Position numbers and translations under genes: made by a program
From: Candidatus Jordarchaeales archaeon
GTDB taxonomy: Archaea; Asgardarchaeota; Jordiarchaeia; Jordiarchaeales; Freyrarchaeaceae
Length of the DNA stretch: 64,000 nucleotides
Assembly: GCA_038889235.1 (NCBI GenBank)
Contig: JAWAHN010000001.1
Span: 468,499-532,498, forward strand
Reading direction: 5' to 3'
In this document: positions 35,705 through 46,313 of the stretch, piece by piece
How positions within the stretch are numbered: the first letter of the stretch is position 1
How the letters are laid out: each line of letters starts with the position of its first letter
Notes under the pieces: generated by a model
What the model was told of the DNA's origin: nothing
Seen by the model: only the letters and a program-made list of their open reading frames with translations
The model's database searches: none

Positions 35705-36304
35705 ATGGCTGGATATCCCGACTCAGCTACGTCGGTAGGGATAACTTGTAGCGACGGAGTTGTGCTTGCATCGGAAAAAAGGATAACCTGGGGGGACATT
35801 GTTCTAAGCCGTAAAGGTAGAAAGGTTTTCAAGATAACTGATAGGATTGGGGTTGCATGCGCCGGGCTAGTATCAGACATGCAAGTCTTAGCAAGGCGTC
35901 TAGAGGCGATATCTAACATCTACTTCATGGAGGAGAAGAAGCCTATACCCGTAAGAACAGCCGCAAAAATCCTGGCGAACATACTGTTTGACGCCAGGCT
36001 GTACCCCCTCCTCACGCAGATCATAATAGGTGGCATAGACAAGGAGGGGCCAGTGATCTATGTTTTAGATCCTCTCGGGTCTATTTTGAAGGAGAAGTAT
36101 GCAGCCGTTGGCTCAGGCTCATACATAGCATTCGGGACGCTTGAAAGATTTTACAGGGACGGTTTATCTGTTAACGAGGGAAGGGAGATAGCTATAAGGT
36201 CGATAAGGGCTGCTGCGAGGCGCGACGTCGGCTCGGGAGAAGGCATAGACATAATTATAATCACTAATGATGGTGCTAAAATTGAGTCTATAGAAAAACT
36301 GTAG
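35705..36304 (+). CDS. psmB: 20S proteasome beta subunit
   Basis: At 199 residues this is a standard length. MAGYPDSA is an 8-residue propeptide and TSVGITCSDGVVLASEKR starts the mature chain, with Thr9 as the catalytic nucleophile, an Asp at mature position about 9-10, and the conserved Lys in SEKR. YAAVGSGSYIAFGTLERFY and RAAARRDVGSGEGIDI complete the family signature (Ser, Asp, Ser triad near the end). GGAGGG lies upstream of ATG 35705. The degradation partner Cdc48 is encoded 8 kb away in the window. Confidence 0.93.
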   Translation: MAGYPDSATSVGITCSDGVVLASEKRITWGDIVLSRKGRKVFKITDRIGVACAGLVSDMQVLARRLEAISNIYFMEEKKPIPVRTAAKILANILFDARLYPLLTQIIIGGIDKEGPVIYVLDPLGSILKEKYAAVGSGSYIAFGTLERFYRDGLSVNEGREIAIRSIRAAARRDVGSGEGIDIIIITNDGAKIESIEKL

Positions 36305-36377
36305 TAAGTTATGCATAAACAATCTCTTTAATTATATGAAATTTATGTTTTCATCTTCAACTTGGAGGGTTTTACTT

Positions 36378-37331
36378 TTGGTTAAGAAGTCTTTGGAGGG
36401 ACTTGCTGAGACTGCTGAGAGGGCACTTGTTCTAGGTATAGGTGGGGGAGGGGATATTCTGGGGGCATTTCCAACTGGCAGGTACCTTGAGAAGCTCGGT
36501 GTTGAGGTTATTTTTGGAGGTGTTGTGTGGGAGCGAATAGTTTACGACCCTAAGCCGGGTCCTAGGAGTCTCGATGAAATAATTGGCGTTGAGAGAATTT
36601 CTGAGACCACCGGGCTTGCTGATTGGGACACGCGAACCAGTTATGGTGTTGTCTTCCAGTGTAGTAACATGGCGAGGTTTCTTGGTAGGAAGACGCTTAT
36701 GGTTGACATTACTAAGGGTGTTAGAGGTGTTGTTAGAGGTCTCAAAGAGACCGTAAGGCGCCTAGACGTAGACTTCATCGTCGGTGTTGATGTTGGAGGT
36801 GATGTTCTAGCTCAAGGAGGGGAGAGGGGGCTGAAGAGCCCACTTGCAGACGCTATGATGCTTGCATCGTTACACCAGGTCGACGTGCCAACAGTCACGG
36901 CGGTTTTCGCCCCTTCATGTGATGGGGAGCTAACCACTGAGGAGATTTTGGAACGCATAAGTAGGATAGCCGAAAAGGGGGGCTACTTAGGGGCTAGGGG
37001 TCTCGCTCCCGAGGATTTTGAAGCTATGAGCGAAGCTTTGAAATACGTTAAAACCGAGGCGAGCATGCTACCTTTACTTGCATGGAGAGGGATGAGAGGG
37101 ATTATAGAGATAAGGGGAGGGGAGAGGAAAGTAAACCTTTCTATTCTCTCGACACTAACATTCTATTTCGACACTGACGTAGTTTATTCGCTTAGCTCTC
37201 TTGCGAAAAAGGTGTCAGATACAGAAAGTATTGAGGAGGCAAACAACAGGTTGCATGAGATGAACATAACGACAGAGTACGATTATGAGTTACAGTACGT
37301 TAGCAAGCGTGGAATGACGGGTGGAACTTAA
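36378..37331 (+). CDS. DUF1152 family protein
   Basis: This protein of about 317 residues opens with ALVLGIGGGGDILGAFPTGR near residue 16-35, a nucleotide-binding-like glycine loop, and has VDVGGDVLAQGGERGLKSPL near 138 and FAPSCDGELTTEEILERI near 185. These are the marks of DUF1152, an archaeal family of unknown function. GGAGGG at 36364-36369 is 8 nt before TTG 36378, which I prefer over the upstream ATG 36336. It follows the proteasome gene by about 70 nt. Confidence 0.8.
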   Translation: MVKKSLEGLAETAERALVLGIGGGGDILGAFPTGRYLEKLGVEVIFGGVVWERIVYDPKPGPRSLDEIIGVERISETTGLADWDTRTSYGVVFQCSNMARFLGRKTLMVDITKGVRGVVRGLKETVRRLDVDFIVGVDVGGDVLAQGGERGLKSPLADAMMLASLHQVDVPTVTAVFAPSCDGELTTEEILERISRIAEKGGYLGARGLAPEDFEAMSEALKYVKTEASMLPLLAWRGMRGIIEIRGGERKVNLSILSTLTFYFDTDVVYSLSSLAKKVSDTESIEEANNRLHEMNITTEYDYELQYVSKRGMTGGT

Positions 37332-37408
37332 ACGTAAACTATAACCGTGAAAGCTGGCATGATGAAATTAGTGGATAAAAAACGTATCGTTTGATTGGAG
37401 GGGTATTA

Positions 37409-37987
37409 TTGCCCGGTTGGGAGAAGCGGTTCCAAGATTATGGTGTTGATCTTGAGAAGCTCTTGAACAGCTTTGCGGCGGAATTGGAGAAGGAAGGTTT
37501 TAAAGTCAAGCTTAACAGGAAAAGGATGTCTCTCGAGGCCACATATGAAAGTGATGTCGATAAGAGCTGGGGGCAGATAGTGCTCTCCGGGGAGCCTAAT
37601 AACTTCGTTCTTAGAATCGACTGGGATGCTGATTTGCGAAAGCTTTTCTGGGTTAAGCTGGCATTAAGATCACTGGTTCTTGTAAAGAAGATGAGCGCCG
37701 CCCGTTTAACGTCCGAGAAAATTTCTTGGTCTCCGTCTGAGGAGGTGACTGGTGAGGTAGCTGTTGATGTACCTCCCGAGCTGGCTGAGCTGAAAAGGAG
37801 AGTCGAAGTAGAACTTGATGGTAGAAGGAGCGCTTACCTTGCACAGGCAGATATGCTGGAAAAAGAGGGGAAGTTTGGGGAGGCGGCGAAATTTTACCTA
37901 AAAGCGGCTATCATATCTCAAGAGCTGGGAGAGAAAACATATGCAATCGAGTTCGAGAAAAAGGCCGAGAACCTTAGACGCAAGTAA
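37409..37987 (+). CDS. Uncharacterised protein with C-terminal TPR-like helices
   Basis: This is about 192 residues. The N-terminal part is alpha/beta (ELEKEGFKVKLNRKRMSLEA, GQIVLSGEPNNFVLRIDWD). Residues about 140-190 (YLAQADMLEKEGKFGEAAKF, IISQELGEKTYAIEFEKKAE) look like one to two TPR-type helix pairs or a MIT-like domain. GGAGGGG is 5 nt before TTG 37409, preferred over TTG 37391. No known family recognised. Confidence 0.6.
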   Translation: MPGWEKRFQDYGVDLEKLLNSFAAELEKEGFKVKLNRKRMSLEATYESDVDKSWGQIVLSGEPNNFVLRIDWDADLRKLFWVKLALRSLVLVKKMSAARLTSEKISWSPSEEVTGEVAVDVPPELAELKRRVEVELDGRRSAYLAQADMLEKEGKFGEAAKFYLKAAIISQELGEKTYAIEFEKKAENLRRK

Positions 37988-38024
37988 TCGTTAAACTCTG
38001 AGAGGCGCGGTTTGGACGTTTAAA

Positions 38025-38234
38025 TTAACTTCTTACGGGAGTGTTTCTGCGGCTCTTCTTCGTGCTTTGGATACGAACCCCCTCATTTTTGAATGAAGAC
38101 TCGCCGCTTTCACCATGGAGTTTTATCCATTCGTCGAGAAGCTTAAGAACGTGCATTTCGACGGGCGTGCGACGCATAGCGTTACTTTTAGATTGTACAT
38201 TTATAAAACTTTGAGAGCATACTTTGTAGGTCAC
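38025..38234 (-). CDS. Possible small basic protein
   Basis: This 69-residue frame starts at GTG 38234, overlapping the stop of the membrane-protein gene (GTGA), so it could be translationally coupled. The middle forms a helix (TPVEMHVLKLLDEWIKLHG) and the tail is Lys/Arg/Ser rich. No family match and no independent ribosome-binding site; it may be a chance frame. Confidence 0.3.
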   Translation of the reverse strand: MTYKVCSQSFINVQSKSNAMRRTPVEMHVLKLLDEWIKLHGESGESSFKNEGVRIQSTKKSRRNTPVRS

Positions 38235-38818
38235 TCCATGGCTTTAACAAAGAGCTCTACTTTCTTCCTGAAACGGTAGAAAGAGAGGAAGAGGAAGACT
38301 GGTGTAGATATCAGGGAAGAGATCACTGGGATGATGAACACCGGACTATTGAATATCGAGTAATTTGAGTTTAGGCTTCCCCATAGCAGGCAGATTAAAG
38401 TGACGTATCCAGCGTATAGAAGAGACGCAACACCGTAAACCGTGTACTTCCAGTCCTCCCATAGCTCTCCCTTAGTGAGGGATGCAAGGTTCCATGTTTG
38501 AATAAAAGTTAACGTGAACAGTAGCAGTCCGGTCAGCAGTAGTATGGTTACTGCTGGTTCGAGAATCGGATGAAGCTTGAAAAACTCCCTGAGAGACATT
38601 ATGTCCGTTACGGGGCGGAAAAAGACGGTAAGGTTATTTAATTGCACTTCAATTACTGCGGGTTTTTCAATCGAAACTTCGAACCTTATTGTGGGTGTAG
38701 TGAAAACCCCCACGACAGGAGTAACGATTATTAGAAGTAGGAGTGTTTTTGCCAAAAAGCCACCAGGCTTCAAAGTAACATTTCTTTTTCCTCCAGCCTT
38801 GTCACTTGGAAAACTCAA
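38231..38818 (-). CDS. Uncharacterised membrane protein
   Basis: This is a 195-residue protein with four predicted membrane segments: residues 20-42 (FLAKTLLLLIIVTPVVGVF), 83-108 (PAVTILLLTGLLLFTLTFI), 125-150 (YGVASLLYAGYVTLICLLW) and 158-182 (VFIIPVISSLISTPVFLFL). A 40-residue outside-type loop with NLTVFF lies between the first two. It is 24 nt downstream of the regulator at 38843 on the same strand and probably in its operon. Function unknown. Confidence 0.65.
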   Translation of the reverse strand: MSFPSDKAGGKRNVTLKPGGFLAKTLLLLIIVTPVVGVFTTPTIRFEVSIEKPAVIEVQLNNLTVFFRPVTDIMSLREFFKLHPILEPAVTILLLTGLLLFTLTFIQTWNLASLTKGELWEDWKYTVYGVASLLYAGYVTLICLLWGSLNSNYSIFNSPVFIIPVISSLISTPVFLFLSFYRFRKKVELFVKAME

Positions 38819-38842
38819 CTCTTACTTCCACCCCTCAGCCCA

Positions 38843-39727
38843 TCAGCTTTCTTGTCTAACCCAAGTGACATCCTCTCCTAGTATACTCAGGAGGTATCGC
38901 AGATTATCATAGTTTATCCCTAAGGCGTCAGCAATTTCTTTCACACTTCTCGTGCCATCGCATAGCGCTTTTAAGTTTCTGTAAAACCGGACATATTCAT
39001 CGCGTATGCCGAAGAAGAGGAGTTTTCCAGTGTTTATTTTTCGAATAACCGGGCAAAGCTCCACACGCCCTACCACGCCGTGCTCGAGAAGCATCTTAAT
39101 AATGGAGATGCATTTCTCGAGGGGGACACCGGTTTGCTTGCTTATTACCGTAACGGGTTTTTTTCCGTCAATGGCATTTGCCACCTTAAGCAGATCAGCG
39201 TCATCTCCCAGTTCACCTAGCGCCAGCCCGTCGGCATTTTTAAGATAGAAAACTTCCCAAGCTTGGACATCGAACTCGTCTATAACGGGTGTTTGACTTT
39301 CACTTAGTTCAGACATGGCATCGTATTTTATGTGCTTTACGACTCTCCTAGCGAGCCTTAGAATTAGAGGTGTCCGCGTTATTAATGGTGCAATAGAACT
39401 ATTCGTTTGAGCAGCTAAAACCATGGAGTCTGATACCCTCCAAAGTATCACGGGAGCGGTATTGCTAGGAATAACGTAGCTGCCGACGGGAAGTGATAAG
39501 GAATGTTCTTTAACAAAGTTCGACACAGACTTTAAAACGGAACGGCTGAAGAACTTGTCAGCATATACTATGCGTCCTTTAATGTCGATAAGACACAATT
39601 CTACCATTGTTACGGAGTTCTGAAGTGCCTTCATAAGCTTTGACTTAAACCGCTTAAGAGAGTTAAACAACTTGTTACTACCTTCCTCCCTCCCCCCATT
39701 ATACGTACAATTAGCTGCGTTCGCCAT
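38843..39727 (-). CDS. Roadblock-like plus winged-helix regulator
   Basis: This protein of about 294 residues has an N-terminal domain (35-140: MVELCLIDIKGRIVYADKFF, SMVLAAQTNSS) that reads like a roadblock/LC7 or sensor fold. Two helix-turn-helix-like regions follow: VTVISKQTGVPLEKCISIIK near 200 and VKEIADALGINYDNLRYLLS near 268. It may be a regulator linked to the membrane protein encoded next. GGAG lies 10 nt before ATG 39727; TTG 39736 is too close to that site. Domain calls are tentative. Confidence 0.55.
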   Translation of the reverse strand: MANAANCTYNGGREEGSNKLFNSLKRFKSKLMKALQNSVTMVELCLIDIKGRIVYADKFFSRSVLKSVSNFVKEHSLSLPVGSYVIPSNTAPVILWRVSDSMVLAAQTNSSIAPLITRTPLILRLARRVVKHIKYDAMSELSESQTPVIDEFDVQAWEVFYLKNADGLALGELGDDADLLKVANAIDGKKPVTVISKQTGVPLEKCISIIKMLLEHGVVGRVELCPVIRKINTGKLLFFGIRDEYVRFYRNLKALCDGTRSVKEIADALGINYDNLRYLLSILGEDVTWVRQES

Positions 39728-39847
39728 AGAGATCAAACTCCGTCAAAGTTTTTTGATCGACCGGCTACGACGAGCGACTACACTGTTGCACTAGCGCGTT
39801 GTTTATATTTTTGGATATGGAGCGCTTAAAAATTTTCTCTTGAGTTT

Positions 39848-40243
39848 TTAAACAGACATAGACTTACTCTTTAAAGAGAGAATTTTTTCTAAGAATTTGC
39901 GGCTTATAACGCCGACCACACGCCCATCGTGGCAGACCACGAGGCGTGAAGCATTAGTTTTAAGAAAAACTCTCTTGACTTCTTCCAACGAGTCTTCTTT
40001 ATCCACCATGTAAACGGGCGAGGACATTATTTCTTCAGCTATGGTTTCAGCAGGGTTGCCTCCATCAGCTACGAACTGAAATATCTGCTTATCTGTTATG
40101 ATCCCGACAACGTTGCCTTCTTCGTCTTGTACGAGAACCGAGCCCACTTCTTCTTCAACCATTTTCTTTGCAACTTCACATAGCGAGTCGTCTGTTTTAC
40201 AGAAGACAACATTACGCCTCGCTATATCGTAAGCCCTAGACAC
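39848..40243 (-). CDS. Two-CBS-domain protein
   Basis: This is an about 131-residue protein made of a CBS pair: CKTDDSLCEVAKKMVEEEVG...VVGIITDKQIFQFVADGG and MVDKEDSLEEVKRVFLKTNA...VVGVISRKFLEKIL. CBS pairs bind adenine nucleotides or SAM and regulate partners. GGGGGG about 8 nt before GTG 40243 sets the start; the longer frame to 40387 would run into the divergent TatD gene. Confidence 0.82.
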   Translation of the reverse strand: MSRAYDIARRNVVFCKTDDSLCEVAKKMVEEEVGSVLVQDEEGNVVGIITDKQIFQFVADGGNPAETIAEEIMSSPVYMVDKEDSLEEVKRVFLKTNASRLVVCHDGRVVGVISRKFLEKILSLKSKSMSV

Positions 40244-40363
40244 TTGGTGGCCCCCCACTGTCTGGGAATTATTGCCGTTTAACCCATTAAGACGATGCTT
40301 AATAAATGTTTTATGTTGCCCGTGAACGTTACATGTTTGGAAAGTATGTTTCGAGGTGGGCCC

Positions 40364-41122
40364 TTGATCGCTGATGCTCACTGCCACATGGACCTCTATG
40401 AGGATATCAATAGTGTAGTTGAAAGGGCGAGAGGGGTGGGAGTGAGTAAGATAGTCTCAGTCGCTATCGATTTAGGATCTATGCAAAAGATTCTCGAGAT
40501 AGCCGACACCTTTAGGCCTATAGTTGAGCCTGCACTCGGATTACACCCGATCGCCGTGAATGCAAGTTCAAGGATGAGCGAAGTTTTAGAGGAAAGTCTA
40601 GCCATAATGGAGGAAAACGCTGACAGAATGGTTGCCGTTGGGGAGATTGGACTTGACAGGTACGAATCATGTGAAAGAGAAGTGCGATTAATGCAAGAGA
40701 AAGTCTTTAGAACTATGCTCGACTTCGCAGCCGAGAAAAAACTGCCGGTAATCATTCACTCTTATAAGGCTGAGAGGAGGGTTTTCGATGTACTCGAAGA
40801 ATACGAAGGACTGGTGGTTATCATACACTGGTTTACTGGGCCAGCCGAGCTGCTCGAAAAAGGGATAGAGAGAAACTACTATTTCTCTGTGACGCCCGCA
40901 ATAAAGTACTCTGGCAAGGTTAGAAGGGTAGCACGACGCGTTCCGTTAGACAACCTGTTATGCGAATCTGACGGACCGGTGGAATACAAGGGACTTGTCG
41001 GCGAGCCAGCAGACTGTAGAATGGTGGTTGAGGAAGTGGCCAAGGTAAGAGGGTTAAATTTTGGCGAGGTTGCAGTAGAGCTTCTTAGAAACTTTAAAGC
41101 GGTGTTCAAGAGGGCAAAGTGA
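40364..41122 (+). CDS. TatD-family metal-dependent hydrolase / nuclease
   Basis: This is an about 252-residue TIM-barrel amidohydrolase. IADAHCHMDLYED at the N-terminus is the HxH metal site, ALGLHPIAVN and AVGEIGLDRYE near 65 and 88 hold the bridging Glu, IIHSYKAERRV near 127 a third His, and LCESDGPVEYKG near 203 the last Asp. Archaeal TatD proteins are DNases or exonucleases. GAGGTG is 5 nt before TTG 40364, matching the usual TatD start. Confidence 0.85.
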   Translation: MIADAHCHMDLYEDINSVVERARGVGVSKIVSVAIDLGSMQKILEIADTFRPIVEPALGLHPIAVNASSRMSEVLEESLAIMEENADRMVAVGEIGLDRYESCEREVRLMQEKVFRTMLDFAAEKKLPVIIHSYKAERRVFDVLEEYEGLVVIIHWFTGPAELLEKGIERNYYFSVTPAIKYSGKVRRVARRVPLDNLLCESDGPVEYKGLVGEPADCRMVVEEVAKVRGLNFGEVAVELLRNFKAVFKRAK

Positions 41123-41267
41123 CCTTGAATTACGTGAAAAACCTATTATTTTGTACAAACAAGTATATATGATTACGGGATAAAAATATGACTTTAACAG
41201 ATACTAGTATCTTTGCGGGAGCCTTTAGTTTTTAGAACATTCTACATGTGTCCGGGTGGCAATGCCT

Positions 41268-42800
41268 ATGCTTCCCAGCGAGCTTCTAGTTGTTAAAGTC
41301 CAAGGGAACAGGATTCTTCCCCGTTTCGCTAGGCTTAGCAGGGAGAACATAGAGCTAGCGTCGGAAATCATAGACATTTTTAGGAGTAGTGTTGGAAAGA
41401 AGAGGGAAGAGATAGTTGACATCATCGAGGAGTTTGAGCAAGGCGTAAACTATCGTTTTATTAGGGGCTTAAGGGTGCTGCTTGAGAGGAGGAGCACGTT
41501 CGAAGTCAAAAGCAGGCTTAACCCTGCAGACGTGCGGAAGGCGGTCTTCGAGGAGGCTAGCAAATTAGGTGGGCTCGTAACGAGCACGGAGGAGAGGAAG
41601 AGGATCCTTGAAAGGGTTGCCTCAAAGTTTTCGGCTAGCATTGAGGAAGTAGAGGAGGCACTTTGGGCAGACCAGGAGGGGGAGCACGTTCTAACTGATT
41701 TTAAAGAAGTAGAGCCTGAAGAGCTCCTCAGAATTTACAACTTGTCACTGGCTCAGACATTACTTTTTAATGCGACAAGTATGAGCGTCTACATTGAGGG
41801 GCAGTTCAGAAATGTGCTCAGAGAGGTTAAGTATAGGGGATTGATGTACTTTGCTGAGAAGGCGGGGAGGGGGGTTATGTTGACCATCGACGGGGCTGCA
41901 TCTCTTCTGAAACTAACTGAGAAGTATGGGACGTCTATGGCCAAACTTTTGCCGTCAATAGTTTCCTTGGACAGGTGGGGTTTAAGGGCTAACGTGGTGA
42001 GAAGGGATGTTGACGGAAAGCCTAGGGTTTACGAGTTCCTGTTAAGCCATAAAGATAAGCACCTCTTTAGTGTTAGAGAGGAAGGTGAGGCAGAGAAATT
42101 TGATAGTAGTGTCGAGGAGGAGTTCTACATCTCCTTCCAGTCACTTGGAACAGACTGGAAGATAAGGAGGGAGCCTGAGGCGCTCATTGCAGGTTCCTCG
42201 ATTTTCCTCCCAGATTTTTCGCTAGAAAAGGGAGACGTGAAAGTATACGTGGAAATAGTTGGCTTCTGGACTGAGAATTATGTTAAAAGGAAGCTTGAGA
42301 AGCTCAAGGAGTTAAAGGAGAAAATTATTTTGCTTGTTAACGAGGAGCTAGCGTGTTCATCATTTGAAAAACATCCAAACGTGATATATTACAGGAAGAA
42401 GGTACCGTTGAAAGAGCTCTTGAAAGTGCTTGAAAAACAGGGTGCTGAGGCAACCGTCAAAAAGCTTGAGCCTATAGAAATTGGAATATACAAGCCGAGA
42501 GCAGATGTAGTGTACTTGAGCGATGTTGCAAGCGAATTGGGAGTGAATGTAACAGTGTTGAAGGAAAGACTTAGAATTAATGGTTACTGTCTGCTTGGTG
42601 ACATGCTGGTAAGCGAGGCGCTCCTAAAAAGAGTTGAAGCTGAGCTCGGTAAAGCGGAGGGGGCGACTAGAAGCGATGTGGAAGAAATCCTCAGAAGGTA
42701 TGGCATAAGCGACTTTGACCCGGTGCTAGAATTCCTGGGATTCAAGACCGTGTGGCATGGAGTGGATCCTCGAAAGGCCAAAGTAGTAAGGGGAAAGTAG
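41268..42800 (+). CDS. bax1: Bax1-like nuclease (DUF790), XPB partner
   Basis: This is an about 510-residue archaeal nuclease. MLPSELLVVKVQGNRILPRF is the usual DUF790 opening, supporting ATG 41268 (GGTGG 8 nt upstream) over GTG 41256. A PD-(D/E)XK-type region appears around residues 290-370: SLGTDWKIRREPEALIAGSS, FLPDFSLEKGDVKVYVEIVG and KLEKLKELKEKIILLVN, with the D...ExV pattern. The C-terminus is a helical DNA-binding-like tail. Bax1 works with XPB in opening and cutting damaged DNA; here xpb lies about 6 kb away on the other strand rather than next door. Confidence 0.85.
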   Translation: MLPSELLVVKVQGNRILPRFARLSRENIELASEIIDIFRSSVGKKREEIVDIIEEFEQGVNYRFIRGLRVLLERRSTFEVKSRLNPADVRKAVFEEASKLGGLVTSTEERKRILERVASKFSASIEEVEEALWADQEGEHVLTDFKEVEPEELLRIYNLSLAQTLLFNATSMSVYIEGQFRNVLREVKYRGLMYFAEKAGRGVMLTIDGAASLLKLTEKYGTSMAKLLPSIVSLDRWGLRANVVRRDVDGKPRVYEFLLSHKDKHLFSVREEGEAEKFDSSVEEEFYISFQSLGTDWKIRREPEALIAGSSIFLPDFSLEKGDVKVYVEIVGFWTENYVKRKLEKLKELKEKIILLVNEELACSSFEKHPNVIYYRKKVPLKELLKVLEKQGAEATVKKLEPIEIGIYKPRADVVYLSDVASELGVNVTVLKERLRINGYCLLGDMLVSEALLKRVEAELGKAEGATRSDVEEILRRYGISDFDPVLEFLGFKTVWHGVDPRKAKVVRGK

Positions 42801-42862
42801 TGTTGCGCTTTTCAGCGAAACTTTTCCTGAGCTGAGCTCCCGCTGGAAATGTCGGGCAGAGG

Positions 42863-43534
42863 TTAGGATGCGATACTGTAAACTCCGTCCCGCTTCTCAA
42901 CGAGGTTGCGTTCCTCTAGACGTTTAAGGCAGTTCTCAACAACTTTTTCCCTTAAGTCTAGTTCCTCCGATATTTCTTCTATGTTTGCCTTGCCCTTCAT
43001 TACCAACAAAGACAGGACCAGCTTCTCTAGGTAGTCCAGGCCCAACTGGTTTATGAGATCACTTATCTTAATGTTGACCTTCTGCTTAGCGCTAAGAAGC
43101 TTCACTCTTTCCCTTTCTAAATCCCTCAGCTTACTGTTGATTTCCTCTAGCTTTTTAACAAGCTCTTTAAGCTTGAACGTGAGCTCTTCCAAAGCTCCTA
43201 AAATAGGCTCTGTACTCTCCTTCTCCCTCTTAGCTTCAAGTATTTTGAGCTCGTAGAGTGATGGAGCGACGGAGAAGTCAAGTAGGAGAAAACTGTTGAT
43301 CCCATAGTATGTTCTTTCTGGTCCTACGCTGGACTTTTCGTATCCAAGCTTAACAACGAGACCTTTTTCCTCCAGGACTTTTAAGTGGTCCATCACGGCC
43401 TTCTGGCTTATGTTTAGCAGCCGGGCTAGCTGGAACGGATAGTGAGGGCATATCGACAACAGCTTTAGCAAAAGCCTCCTCGTTGGGTTAGATAATATGT
43501 AGAAAATTTCCTCGACATCTACTGGTTCACGCAA
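42863..43534 (-). CDS. ArsR-type winged-helix regulator with coiled coil
   Basis: This is a 223-residue protein. The N-terminal ArsR-like wHTH (ILSNPTRRLLLKLLSICPHY, LLNISQKAVMDHLKVLEEKG, residues 8-70) is followed by a long coiled coil (LGALEELTFKLKELVKKLEE, 110-160) and a second winged helix (GKANIEEISEELDLREKVVE, 175-220). GGAGGGGGG upstream supports TTG 43534. It is encoded 36 nt after cdc48 upstream on the same strand order (cdc48 follows it), so the two may share regulation. Confidence 0.8.
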   Translation of the reverse strand: MREPVDVEEIFYILSNPTRRLLLKLLSICPHYPFQLARLLNISQKAVMDHLKVLEEKGLVVKLGYEKSSVGPERTYYGINSFLLLDFSVAPSLYELKILEAKREKESTEPILGALEELTFKLKELVKKLEEINSKLRDLERERVKLLSAKQKVNIKISDLINQLGLDYLEKLVLSLLVMKGKANIEEISEELDLREKVVENCLKRLEERNLVEKRDGVYSIAS

Positions 43535-43569
43535 AACGACCCCCCTCCTTTTCCGTCTAAAAAGGAGAG

Positions 43570-45792
<2,223 letters not shown>

Positions 45793-45831
45793 TTAGGATG
45801 TAGCTAGGACCACGGCACACCCATCAGCCAT

Positions 45832-45881
45832 GCCAGCTCCATACTCTCACCCCCTTCGAGTGGTGATGTATGAGAGCTGGC
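45832..45881 (-). other. Large hairpin in the cdc48 leader region
   Basis: GCCAGCTC (45832-45839) pairs with GAGCTGGC (45874-45881). CATAC (45840-45844) pairs with GTATG (45868-45872), leaving one bulged A at 45873. TCACC (45847-45851) pairs with GGTGA (45862-45866), with a 10-nt loop. In total 18 pairs, about 70 nt upstream of the cdc48 ATG and downstream of its inferred promoter, so it would lie in the mRNA leader. It might instead be a small RNA of its own. Confidence 0.55.
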
Positions 45882-45899
45882 AAACTTTACTTGAAGTAT

Positions 45900-45914
45900 A
45901 TTACTTTTAGTAAT
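45900..45914. promoter_or_regulatory. Palindrome near the cdc48 transcription start
   Basis: ATTACT-TTT-AGTAAT is a perfect inverted repeat, located where a start site would fall 25-35 nt from the cdc48 TATA box. It closely resembles TATTAC-TTTT-GTAATA at 19717-19732, so one regulator could bind both. Confidence 0.45.
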
Positions 45915-45938
45915 CTACTTACACTTCTAGCAAAAGGA

Positions 45939-45954
45939 ATTTATAAACTTTTCG
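45939..45954 (-). promoter_or_regulatory. BRE/TATA promoter of cdc48
   Basis: On the minus strand CGAAAAG is followed directly by TTTATAAAT, a strong archaeal BRE-TATA match. Expected transcription start is near 45915-45920. The remaining intergenic bases to 46240 show no gene I can support. Confidence 0.6.
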
Positions 45955-46245
45955 CTTAGTCTCAGACGAGCTTAATTAAGACCACTCATAGTTTCCCGTA
46001 TAGTTCGTTTTTCTAAACATGCGCGCCGCTAAAGCACTTCCAAATCGTAAAAGAGATTTATTTGATTATTCTCAATCATACTTCTCCACTACTGAATCGA
46101 ACATGTCCAACTCTAATTTTTCGTTAACGGCTCTGAAGTGGTGAAAGTTTCAGTATTGCTGGATTAATCGTGGTTTATGAGTGGTGTGTTGAGTTTGTGC
46201 GCTTTGTGTGTTCATCCATCTTACTTATTAGTTTTTCTAATAAAA

Positions 46246-46265
46246 AAATCAAAAAAATTTAAATT
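46246..46265 (+). promoter_or_regulatory. TATA-like element for the double-cubane reductase operon
   Basis: AAAAAATTTAAATT lies about 50-60 nt before the TTG at 46314 and after a purine-rich run, as in a BRE-TATA arrangement. Confidence 0.45.
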
Positions 46266-46313
46266 AAAGGTGCTATCGAGATGCTTTCAGATAACTTTTT
46301 GGTGGTGTGAAGT

